64,000 nt of DNA from assembly GCA_000507305.1 (NCBI GenBank), contig DF239903.1, forward strand, positions 84,962 to 148,961, written 5' to 3'. The position numbers and the translations under genes are program-made. Shown here piece by piece: positions 36,322 to 48,400 of this stretch. The stretch comes from Breviolum minutum Mf 1.05b.01. Its lineage: Eukaryota > Sar > Dinophyceae > Suessiales > Symbiodiniaceae. The notes under the pieces are model-generated. The model was not told the origin of the DNA. It did not search any database and saw nothing but the letters and a program-made list of their open reading frames with translations. Within the stretch, counting starts at the first letter, position 1. Every line of letters begins with the position of its first letter.

Positions 36322-39300
36322 TTAGCTCTTTGAGCTGGCCAATGCATCATCGATCTTGCTCTTCAGCTGATCCGTCACCTGGACAATAAAATCACGTCAG
36401 TTGCAGGGAACAAATGGAACTTCACGCAACAGAAACAACTTGTGTCATGAGTTTATGTTGGGTATTGGTCAGGGTGACAACATCACGCAGCATGTGTAAA
36501 TGTGGTTGCTGTTGTGAAGTTTCAATGTCCCAACTAAAATGGAAGCCAACATATGAAACCCTGGAATCTGGAGGATATTATTTTTGGTCATTATCATTTT
36601 TATCTTCCACGTAAGCTGTTAAACTTAGTAAACACCTTTGATAAAAAAATACATGTTACATATATAGAACCGCCATGTATAAGCGACCTAACTTGATGAC
36701 ACATGACAGCCCATTCCTGCAACATTGCTGCCACGCCTTGTATTCATCATTGAGTTCCACCACCTTCGTTGCCAGTTGGTTTGCCAAATCCGAGCCTTGA
36801 TCGCCGATGCAATGGGTCCAAATTCTCTACATACCCCGAAGAAAAAACATCCCCAACATACGAGTACGAACAGTAGCACTTAAGGGGTTGAAAACTCCCT
36901 GACTATGCTAGTTTCCTTTCAGGATGGGTTCTCAAAAGCTGCATGGCTGCATGATTGAAAATGCCTCTTAAGTGCCTTGACTGCTTGACTGACCTCTCAG
37001 TGGCATCGTTCAAAAAGCCTGCAATATCTCAGTCGCACTTCCAATTGACTATCAGTAAGCACAAATGAACATTAGCTTGAACATCCTTTTGTGCGGATCC
37101 GACCGTGTCACATGCAAACGAGGCACCAGCCAGGACTAAACTTCCTAAGGTGTCTTGGATGCCAACCTCCTGTGGCGTGGAAGCTCAGGAAGTTTGAAAA
37201 AAACCTTGCAACATCTGGGTTGTCTGCCTCAAACGAAGAATAATTGCCACAGCCTATTGCCTCCCACAGGAGAGTTGACCGAAGAGTTTCCTTTTGAACT
37301 GGCTGCCACTGCTATCCCAGGGGTTGGTACCCATACAACAGGCCAACTGTATCCAAATGCTGGCATTCAAGCCAACTACTACATCCCGCCAGTGCCATTG
37401 ACCGGATGCCAATGGTTTTTGCAGGGTTGAACAAATTGAATGCTTTTTTTTTGCATACAAAAGAACACGGACTTGTAGACATTTTTGATCACACTAGATG
37501 AGAAAACATAAACTGGATGGAGGAACTTTGAATTCAATTTCAGGACTTATCATTCTTATGTCCACTCGGCGCACTCGGAGTTTCACTCGGAGTATGGGCA
37601 ACAACTGCACCCCTGTCTATACTAGGTTATCTAGTTTTGTCTTTCAAAGCATCATTTATTCATCTTTGCGCCAGCATAGTACGTAAAACTCTCTGAGGCC
37701 TAGTCTCGAAAAAGAACATGCAGGATATTGCAAGAAACAATATGTTACGCTACCGTACCTTTGCTCACAGTATATAAATGTTGCTGGCAAAGCGCCGGTT
37801 CTTCCAGTCTTTCTGTAATAAATGACACGCTCATGAAAGATTTTGTTAGGTTTATGTTAGGTTTCCTTAGCTGCCCAATTATCCAACATTGGATGTGTGA
37901 GTGATGACGACAAGCTCTCGTGCCGGATGTCCTTGTCAAAACTGTCGATCGCTCCGTTCACAGTGCCTTGGACAGGCAAAGTGTAAACTCTTCAATGGAG
38001 CAAATAATCCGATAAACCTGCTGGGATAGTTTTAACACGTGTTAACCTTCTGCTCAACGAGATACGTACCAATCCACCTTACCAGGATTATGCTCAAGTG
38101 TCAGTATAAAGCACAATCATTGCAGGATACGAACCACAAATCCTCTAAAATCTTAAGAATCCAGGCCACGAAGCACTTGCGAATGCTAAGATTTTTTCTT
38201 GGGAACTGTTCAAGCATGTGATAGTCTGATGGTCAATCAAGCCTTTACAAAATGCCTGCTGCAAAAGTCCATCTGTAACCTTCCTTGTGGTGGCAGTGGA
38301 AAAGCGGAACTAGTGCATCCAACCCAAAATCACAAGGTTTCATCATGCACAGTCTTGGATAGGTCTAGTGACAAGTGATATGCCAAATCTTTAACCAAAA
38401 ATTACCAACTATCATATCATTTGACATCCCTTTCATCTCACCTCTGACACCAAGGTGCCGAGTGCCGATTTGACGGAGGAGGATGTTTCTCCCTCTGTCG
38501 AGTCCTGGAGGGGATGCTGTCGAACATCAAACAATTCCCCCGTTACAAATCACAGGAATGCCAGAACAGCTCAATGACTTTCAGTAATTCTTTTGCAGGA
38601 ACTCAATTCTCTTTGTAGTTGATGTTGCTTAGTTTTGCTACTCATATATCACAAATCAATTTATATAATACCTCGGTAGACCTGGCAAAAAATATGACTG
38701 ACACATCAACAAACTATCAATGTCAGTCAAATGACCTCAAACAGAATTGGCATGCCTTCCAAATAAACATCTACGAGATAGAGGATGGAAACCATCATTG
38801 AACCATCCATCTTAGGGTGCCTACTGGCTTTTGGAAGTCCTCACGAGATCAATTAAGTACAGCATTGAAACATTACAGAAAAATGGAACTCATTTGAGGG
38901 TGCAATGACAACAATTCCACACACACACAAAAAACCATTGAATAAGTATGCATCATCAATAATACTCTTGTTACACTTTCTTTTTTTAATGAACAGCATT
39001 GACTGATCCATACCTTCTCATATCATTTTTCGAGATTAATCTCTGAAACTAACCTTTGATTCCCTCTGAGTTGAGCGATGGGATGATCACATGTACACTG
39101 TCTACGCGCCCGTCCAGTGCACCAGACAAGGCTGTGCCAACTTTGCTGGAGACTTCCTGGGCTGGACGGACGGGGTGCTTAGCAGGCTTAGCACTCTTTA
39201 ATTTCAATGCCAAACTTGCAATCTAATGAGTAGCATTTTGTCTCATGTTGTCTCACTATCATCATCGATCATCATCAATCAGAATTCAACCAGTTCTTTG

Positions 39301-40773
39301 TCAACGTCGAACTCTATCATTGTAGTTTTTCCTGCGCATGGAGCAAGACCTTCTAGCCTAGAGGTTTCAAACCCAACGACCGTAGTACAAAAACAGCTAC
39401 AAAAACATAGATGTTTTGTCCGATGAATCAGAATTGCTGCACATGCAGGGCAAGCACTTCTCCCAGAAGTGGCGCTCAGTGTGACCGGGCGAACATATGC
39501 CCACGGGAGCATATGTTTCGGGATAAAAACATAGAATAATAATATGTATGAATGTAGAATGGCAAATATTTGAAATTATGACTCTTTCATCAGGAACCTT
39601 TGTAAGCTGTGCAGTTATCCAAAAGAAAAGCCCTCAGGCATTTAAATTGGCTGTTGTGCGGCGATACTGCACGGCGACGAGAGACAAGTGATTTGCGCGA
39701 ATTGTCAGGGAACCCAAGAAAATTCTACACTTTATTGATCTTTATTGACATATCCAGGCTAGCAACGAACTACAAGATTACATTCTGAGCAAGGTGCATA
39801 CTTCTCATTGAGGTAGCCTGCGTAATTCAACGCCTCCAAGGATGCGGTGGAAATACCTTTCAAGACCGAGGAGACATCATCCTCCTGGCGAGATAGCTCG
39901 ACAGTGAAAGACTCTTAGGAGATGCTATCCACGACTTTTGCTTGGAATGACCTCGTTGCCCTCTTGACAAAAACCAACCCGCATGACAAGACCCTATCCA
40001 AGTTGAGTGAGTTTATAGATGCAGAATGATAAAGGCATATTTTAATATATATATATATATCATCCTATATCAAATTATTGCGTATAGATATATAGATGAT
40101 ACGCAAATCCGATTTGTCACGGCTTGGATACCTCGTACCACAGCAACATGTCTAATGTCTTGCCTGACCCAGCACCTTTCATAACCAAGCATATCATAGG
40201 AACCGCACAGTAAAAAAAAACAACCAAGCACATCACCCTCACCACGATAATGTGGTGACTTCCTTCTTGGCCAAGTAGGAGCTGGCCACGAAGCTGGCAG
40301 CACCGAGCCAAAAGCCACCTAAGAAAAGTCCTGTGACTCCGCCCAAAACGCCAGCGGTGGCGATGGTGTTCCTGAGATGACCGGGGTGAGGAATGATGCT
40401 TTCACCAAACCACTAGCTATACACACCTGTTATTCAATTGAAGACGTCAGCTTCGTTTCGTCGCCGTCGTCAGCGTCGTTGTCATCGTTGTCGTCTTTTA
40501 TCATATTTACGAGAATCATCATCCTCATCAACTCATACATTCTTCAAATCCTTGTGACCCTCATGTCCGTTTTCAACACACACCGAGCTTCTCCTTTGTG
40601 ACTTTCACCAAGGCCACAGAGCTGCCTGACGTAGATGCTGAGCCCGACGTGGGTGCTGCGGCCTCTGCTGATCGTGGCACCGTGCGTGGCACTGCAGCAC
40701 CGTGCCAAGCACCTGTGAAGCACAAAGGGGCGGCAAGAGCCAACAACGGGAGCACTACGCGACGATTCGCCAT
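36322..40773 (-). CDS. Array copy 3: plastid-type membrane-anchored protein, 220 aa
   Basis: Nine exons: 40773-40589, 40371-40263, 39884-39798, 39156-39115, 38504-38459, 37966-37932, 37169-37127, 36795-36737 and 36378-36322. Exon 1 is 18 nt longer than in the other copies because of an in-frame duplication in the presequence (TSGSASTSGSS). Donors for introns 1-8 are GC, GA, GC, GA, GC, GA, GT, GC. Substitutions at otherwise constant sites include Trp-His in place of Trp-Tyr after the signal peptide, Q for R in EVGIQDTLG, and NEKY in place of NKKY. The open frame is intact. The spacer to the stop of copy 2's upstream neighbour is short: 750 bp separate the copy 2 ATG from this stop. Confidence 0.85.
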
Positions 40774-40782
40774 GGCGCAGCT
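40774..40782 (-). promoter_or_regulatory. Predicted spliced-leader acceptor of copy 3
   Basis: CATCAG|CTGCGCC precedes the ATG. The sequence differs from the other copies but the AG stays exactly 7 nt upstream, which supports its function. Confidence 0.5.
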
Positions 40783-41044
40783 GATGTGTTGACTAGTGGG
40801 GCCAAATACTGCAGCCATGACCATGGGATGAAAGCCACAAGCAAAGATAGAGACACTCTGCGAGTTTTTGCCAAATGTCCAGGATGGGATCAGTGAAAGC
40901 AATACAACCAGCAGCTGATAGTCACTCAGAGCATGTCAAGCAAGAGTTCAACACTTCTTGCCCTGGCTAGTTCCGAATCTAATCCGGCTAGCCTATGTAC
41001 CACCCAAAAAAACGAAAAGAAACAGAGTGCATCATCACTTGCAC

Positions 41045-41165
41045 AAGCTCGCCCATCTTTGTTCCTCGCAATGTCAAATGATTCACAAAACTGATGGGCC
41101 ACGGCGTGGGCACTAATCCGTAGCCCTTAGGGAAAAGCTTGAGAAAGTACAGGGGGCAACTGCAA
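41045..41165 (-). repeat. Conserved 3'-flank block of copy 4
   Basis: It contains GTGGCCCATCAGTTTTG and TTGCGAGGAACAAAGATGGGC, clearly related to the blocks of copies 2 and 5 and at the same distance from the stop. Confidence 0.55.
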
Positions 41166-41346
41166 TGATGACTTTTATGGTCTCGCAACCGAAACCTTCA
41201 GGCTCGAAAAACTATGGAAGCAACAACACTAAATTCATTAGAACAAAACTAAATGTCCATTTGTTCGGAAAAGAATGAAGTTTGCAGCACTCCATTTTGC
41301 AGAGACGTTCAACACTCGTTCAACACGTCGCAGAAGGCACTTTGGC

Positions 41347-44300
41347 TTAGCTCTTGGAGCTGGCCAATTGTTCATCAATCTTGCTCTTCAGCTGGTCTGT
41401 GACCTGGAAAAAACAACCAGGCTGGCAAATAAAGGGAACAAAAGAGTCTACTGTAAACATCCACCCATCAGCACAAAAAAAATGATGAGTTCAAACGTCT
41501 TGCCGGATGATGCCCTGTCTAGGCGTCGCTTACAACCTATAGTTGAAACATAGTCACATGGGAAGTCTTCCGCAAGTACGCATCAACCCCCTAGAAGTAT
41601 TCAATCAATTCATAAAAGTTCAGATAGAAAGTTGCTTATAACATATCAATGATATCAATGTCAAAGCTGGGAAGCTCCGAATCCCAGATTGCGAAGCTGA
41701 TGTGACATGTTTGCAATGTTTCATCTACCACGCCTTGTATTCATCGTTCAGTTCCACCACCTTCATTGCCAGCTGGTTGGCCAAATCGGAGCCTGCCGAG
41801 TAGCTGATGATGGGATGGCCACGCTTGATAAATTGGTGCAATCCAAAGAACACCTGAAAATCAAGGCGTTTCCAAGGAAGACTTGCATCATCTTTGTTCT
41901 TTTTAATAGTGTCTCGGTGTACCCTGAGTGTTGTAGAACTTAAGTTGCTAGAGGCAAACTCGAGATGAGATTATGGTAGACTATGCTAGAGCAGATCTCC
42001 ACAACGTAGGCGGTCAGAAGACCGATTTGCGAGTTGGATAGTGACGTTGTTGCCTCAAGATCCAACACAAGTAGTCAGATACCGAATGAAATGATAGTAT
42101 ATAGTGATATTCTGCTTCCTTGAGTTCCAAGTCAAGCGCATAGACTCTCTCCCTCTCTCTCCATCGCCCTCAAGCGCATAGACTACTCCAGGCTGTTTGT
42201 TTGGACGTTTGCTCCTCAGCCCTGTGATGTCAAGTGTACTGACGAGGAACCGGCCAGGACCAAACTTCCCAAGGTGTCTCGGATGCCAACCTCCTGTGGT
42301 CTTGGAAAAATGTGGGCAAACCATTTCCCACAACAAATGTAGTGCTCAAAAAATCTCAACAAATGTGTTCATGTCTTTCCTGACTCTTCATTGTTCCAGG
42401 CTTCAACACTAACAAAATGATAGAAAATGCAAAGTTTGTGTGGCTTCATGGCTTCACTCCAAAATGCGCATACTTTCTGTCTGCTTATGTCTGCCTGCTA
42501 AATTTAGGCAAAGGGTTGTTTTAGGTGCCCATGTAATGAGGACTTACTTGCTTCCAAAAATGCAGGATTTCCTAGTCTTTCACATGTTTTCTGCAGGTGG
42601 ACCTTGTCAAAGCTGTCGATGGCTCCGTTCACTGTGCCTTGGACTGGCAAAGTCATGGGAAAATGGGAGAACCAACATCGCCAAAAAGTGTAATCCCAAA
42701 AAGTGTAATCCCCAGAAGGGATCCGATTTGGGACGAACAGTCAGCCACCAAGTAAAAAGACATCACTGCCCTGGCCACGCAAACAAGTCCATCAAATGTT
42801 TCGTTCTGAACCTATAGTATAGTACTGTACAGTAACATCTCCAGCATACAGTTCGAACGAAAGTCAAACATTGGTCAATGATATCACCAAGGTGCCGAGG
42901 GCTGATTTCACAGAGGAGGAGGTCTCTCCCTCTGTCGAGTCCTGGAATGGAAGCACATGCTAGGAACATCGCTGGAAGAAACAAATCATTTCAGGAAATG
43001 CAAAGAAGTTGGGCATCAACGTGATGATATGCGAATTTCTGGACTCATTGAGACCCAATGTGACCCAACATCATTTGCGGCATCCACAAATGGCTACTAC
43101 TTGACACTTGGCAGATTCAGTGCTTCAAATCTGACAGAAATGATGATGATTCGCCTCACAAAACTTTGTCTCATTGCTGCTATAGGCCTAGACACCCATT
43201 AACAGTAACAACATGCTGTATAGAATAGCTTCAAGATACAGTACCAGAACATACACCTAAGAATCAAACATATATATATATATAGCATGCGTATGCATAT
43301 GCAAACATACAAACATACCATACAGAACCACTTTTCCAAGGTATGGTGCTGGTGTGCAAGTTACATCAAGGACCTTGCAAAAAGTCAAGCATACATGTCC
43401 ATTGCAATGAAAAATGAAAGGAAACCATCCTTCTCTTCCTGATTATCCTGATTCAGTAAGGTAAATGGTTTCATGGATTTTCCTTCATGTTGGGTTGAGT
43501 GCATCAAGGTGGTTGGAGCATGTCGGACCCGTTGCTACTGGACCACATGACCCGAATCGGTCCAGAGCACCAGACAAGGCTGTGCCAACTTTGCTAGAGA
43601 CTTCCTGGGCTTGGGAAATAAATGGAGATAGCACATGCGGAACTCTTCGTCACTTGTCAGCCTGAACTGGCTTCTACATTGTGCTACAAACGGAAGGGAC
43701 ATATTCCTTAGATCAAGCAACTTCCTGCTTGAAACGACAATTTGGTATTCTCGTTGTTGTGTTGCAAGAGTTCCTACGTCAAATTATCACAGCTAGGACC
43801 ATCGAGGGATTCTGGCACATTTAGACTACCACGACAACACGATTTAAAAGTCAGCGAGGTGCATACTTTTTGTTGAGGTAGTCGGCAAAATTCAAAGCCT
43901 CCAGGGATGCAGAGGACACGCCTTTCAAGACAGTCGAGACATCATCATCCTCCTGGCCACAAGACAGCTGCCTACCTGGAAATATGCTTAAGAAATCTTA
44001 GAAAACAAAAAACCAGCTGTACCGCACGTTTGGCCGTTTGGCTATCAATAAGTGGTGCCTGAGAGGCCATAGCTATCTTGGAAGCAATTCAGGAGGCACC
44101 GTGTGCACTCAGGTACTGCAGAGCACCAGTCTATAAAGTGCAATTCTCTCTGCATACTGCAGCACATTCAAGGGACCGTCTTTGCAAGGCACTATCCAAG
44201 ACTACTATAGATATTGAAAATATGAAAATGAAACAATGATGATTCATGGATGCTCATTGATTCATCTCATAGCGTGCAAAAGCTTGAAATTGAAAATTTG

Positions 44301-45202
44301 GGGAAACTTGGCCAAAGGAAAGTGGAGGCCTGTGATGGCTCATTCATTGACAAGTATTGTTGCAATCGCTTTTCTGCAGTACTACCTAGCTAGTCACAAC
44401 ATCCTGAAACTGCACCAAAGAAAAACAAGATGTTTGCCATCTTTGCCACTAATTACTCTTTTGGCCTTGTCCTGCTGGAGTCGGCCTTCAATCAGCATTG
44501 GAAATCATTGGAAGATATTGGAACTTACACGTCCACTTCGAAGTCTCCCTCTCTCTCTCCCCAGGGCATCAGCAGTCCCTCCACCACAAAAAGAGGAAAC
44601 CGATGACAAATCACCTTCTTGGCCAAGTAGGAGGTGGCCACGAAGCTGGCAGCGCCAAGCCAAAAACCACCGAAGAGGAGTCCTGTGACTCCGCCCAAGA
44701 CGCCGGCGGTGGCAATGGTGTTCCTGAGATCGCCGGGTTTGCCTTTGGCTTGGTAGCAGGTCCGGAAACAAAAAAAGAGACATAGGCTTTTCAACAACTC
44801 GTGGTTGCCGAAAGGGTGATTTACCAGCTTAGAAATTAAAGGCTCATGTTTCAAACACTGAACTCATATCGCAGCTGGAACATGCTGGAACCAACCGCGA
44901 TAGACAAAATTTAGAATCACTTCGACACACTGTCCCAACCTGTGAGGGATGGAGATGTGCCACTATGCAACATGTTGGTTGCAACAAAATAAAAGCATCG
45001 TTTTGATCATCATCTGTTTAACACAACCACCAAGCTTCTCCTTTGTGACCTTCACCAAGGCCACCGAGCTGCCCGACGTGGATGCCGCAGCCTCTGCCGA
45101 TCGTGGCACCGTGCGTGGCGCTGCAGCACCATACCAAGCACCGGTGAAGCACAATGGGGCGGCAAGAGCCAACAATGGGAGCACTACACGACGATTCGCC
45201 AT
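41347..45202 (-). CDS. Array copy 4: plastid-type membrane-anchored protein, 215 aa
   Basis: Nine exons: 45202-45036, 44723-44615, 43952-43863, 43604-43563, 42941-42896, 42637-42603, 42293-42251, 41792-41734 and 41403-41347. Exon 3 has one extra Asp codon (EDDDV, 90 nt). Donors for introns 1-8 are GC, GT, GC, GA, GC, GT, GT, GC. Its C-terminus is more diverged (IDEQLASSKS) and exon 8 reads LAMKVVELNDEYK. The coding region is intact and is the most compact of the set (3.86 kb). Only 573 bp separate its stop from the copy 3 ATG, while 257 bp upstream of its own ATG lies the stop of the 45-60 kb gene. Confidence 0.85.
42675..42715 (+). repeat. Short tandem duplication in array copy 4
   Basis: AAAAAGTGTAATCCC occurs twice in direct succession in intron 5 of copy 4, just beside exon 6 on its acceptor side. 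A one-step local duplication. Confidence 0.75.
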
Positions 45203-45211
45203 GACGCTGCT
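45203..45211 (-). promoter_or_regulatory. Predicted spliced-leader acceptor of copy 4
   Basis: TTTAG|CAGCGTC precedes the ATG, as in copies 1 and 2. Confidence 0.5.
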
Positions 45212-45458
45212 AAAGTGGTGACTCCTAAGGCCAGTTTCCTGCAGCCAAGACACTTCGTATGGCAAGGTCTCAAGCTTCAAAGCCATCAGCGTTGAGTCAT
45301 CAAGTCAAACCCCAACACAACGCCACCATTGAGGTTTGCACTCAGCTTAAAAGTCTATTTTTTGACCAGCCATAGTTCCACAACAAAACTTATCCCATCC
45401 CCATCACAATGAGTGGACCCCAGTTTGTTGTCATCCATGATTGACATGCCATAGCATT

Positions 45459-48400
45459 TTAAAGATTATCAGTCGACCCTTGCAGGAATATCCAATCATA
45501 TCTGAAACAACATCGGATATTTACCTGGCTGCAAAGGTTTCTGTGTGTTGAATAATAAGGACCGTCTTGTGGTGCGGCCATATATAGCGAGATCTGGCTT
45601 CTTTAAAAACTCACAGCACGTCATATAAAGATCTATCAACACATACGATATGTTTTCAATGGAAAAAAGAGTAGTTTGCCCGTTTGCCCCACTGCTCTCG
45701 TTTGGTTCCCGAGCCAAAAAGCAACCCACCAACTTCAACTGATCCACCTTGCGCCATTTGGACTCTAACTGCGAGAGAGATGTTTTGACACCCTTCCACT
45801 GTCTATCATTTCTGTCTGCTGTCAGAATAAGCAGCAGTCTTTTTGTCAAGGCATGTCACGGCTCATCTTCCCTCAAGTTTGCCAGTACCAAGAAACCGAA
45901 ATCAGCATCATGCGAAGGCTACGACAGCGGTTTCTTGCGTATCCTAACCATCTTTGCATGCAATGAGTTGCCATTATTTCGCACATTATACTTGAGCAAA
46001 AACTTTCAGACTCAAGGTAGATGATGGAACTGTAGCAAGCCATTGAACTAACCTATGCTTATTGGCTGAATGAGGCATGTCATCGCCCCCCTGTGTGCCA
46101 AAACGCTGCGTCACGCTTTGGTACAGGCATGCTTTCGTGCAAGGTTTCAGAAGAGAACTGCAACACTTTAAAATCGAAAAGACAAACAATCACAATTACA
46201 GCATTTTGCAGCCCACATTTACATTTGACTGGAAACGTTAAACAAGCATAAGGACTATCAGGACATATATTTTCAAACATTTAGTCATCTACGTCTTCCA
46301 TACTTCACCATACCCTCCCAACAACAAAAAGGACCTTAGCAACCTGAAAGCAAATACCTCAAAACATGACCATCTGCCAACCATGTCAAGTTTTTACCCA
46401 AAACTGAAAAGGAAGGGTAGAGATTCGGAAAGTTGACACGCTTTGTAGGATGGCAAGTTTGAGCAAAGAAAGGAAATCAATGGAAATCACCTGTTCTTTG
46501 AAATGTCTGATGTATTCTGAAGAAGTTGTAGCTGGCCAGCCATGGTCTGTGTCACAAGTCTGCCATGAAGGCCACCCATCCTTCCACATTGTGAATCAAG
46601 TAGTAGAGCAATCCTATAAATTGATAGACCTTCTCCCTTTTCAAGGAACACACTGCTTCAAAAAGATGGATTAAAATAGCATCCAAATGACTCTGACTAC
46701 AATCATATCGATTGATCTTTGTATGCCATTGCCACTAGTGTGAAATCATGTGACATACGCCAATATCTCCAAAACCATTGCCATCAAATCAAACAACGAC
46801 GATACTCGACGAACCTCAATGTTGATGACCGAACTGGTGAATTGATCAGCACCTTTTTTACGACACCTATCTGACTGCCCTTCCGCTTTGCTATCAGCGC
46901 ATCCCTTCTCAAGCAGGCATCAAATGCCAATGAAATCAACCTGCATCGGCAACAGCTTGCTTCTGAGATTCTTTACAGCTTGCTGTCTTCTTGAGACTGT
47001 GAAGTCATCTCCTGGGGCCCAGCCGCCCAACCCTTTCAGTGAGCCCGCCTAGGGGTGCTCAAATTGTGTAAGACCTTTGGCCTGCCAATGGGAAAGCTTG
47101 AATGACAGTAGCTTGGTACAACGGAATTCAATCCCTAGATTCTTAAAGCAACTACAAATACATATCAAAGTATTCATGTGCAAAACAACTAAAACAACCA
47201 TAGATGTATTCACTGTTGATATGTTCTCTATCTTATTATCTTCATATCTTGTTTTATGGTCAAGCTGAGACATGTTGAATTTTGGTGGTGGCGTCTGGAA
47301 TTGGTTGGTGCAGGACTGAACCACTAAGCTATTAGACGGACGTATTGGTTATCGTGGCTTGTCCACGCCCATTCAATCCGTAGCTTCGGAGGCGCAAGTA
47401 CCCCAAACTAAGCGAAAATAGAAGTCAAGACCCTCCCTGTCTGTTGCCAGTATGAAGTACACAATATCAAAGGTCCGAGTTCTCAGTGAAAATGCATTTT
47501 GAAACACATTTCATAACACCCGATTATCAGAAATCGAAAGGAAACGCATCCAATATAGTTTCCAGCCAGCATTCCTCGATGATAGTTCCTGTGTTCGGGC
47601 CATTATAATCATTGGGGCAGGGGTCAACCACAGTATATCCTGAACCTGCAACAACAACACGACACCATGACCTCGTTGGCATAGTAAAAGACCCCAGGCT
47701 TTGACCGTGATTCTTTCTTGACCTTGGCGAAGCCACCCGCAAACGATCTCGTCACCATTAGAACAATGCGGAAAGCAAGTGGGTACCTTTAAACCATCCT
47801 ACACCTCATTTGACCAAACTGATGACAGTCCGGTTCGCATCAGGAATGTCTGACAGTCTTTCTCTGGGATGTTGGTATGTCAATTTCAGACCACCTTCAG
47901 CATCAAGTCTCACCAAATCAACCGGTTTACATGGCTAAATTACTGAAGACTTAGTCATCGGACACACCAAAAGAAAACAAACAAACAAACAAACAAGCAA
48001 ACAAACAAACAAACAAACAAACATGTCTCACAACTTCTCATGATTGGCTGGTGCAGGATCTGTGCGCTCTCCTTTTTTTCTCCTTAGAGTGGTTGGTGTG
48101 CATCACAGCTGTTGCACTGCCACAGCCAAAGGGCCTTTTCTTCACCGGCCCTCTGACCAGACAATGTCAGCTCTCACCACTACAGTAGGAGGAAAACCTT
48201 GTAGTGTCACTATGTGCAAAAAGCGGTGGGTGTGGGGGGATTTTGATCAGACCACAAGTCTGAGCCCACACTACACATACCCACAAAACATGGAGCAACC
48301 ATGAATCATTCTTCTACATGTTTCTACGCACATGTGGTGCTTGCACAACATGTCTCACAACTTCTCATGATTGGCTGGTGCAGGATCTGTGCGCTCTCCT

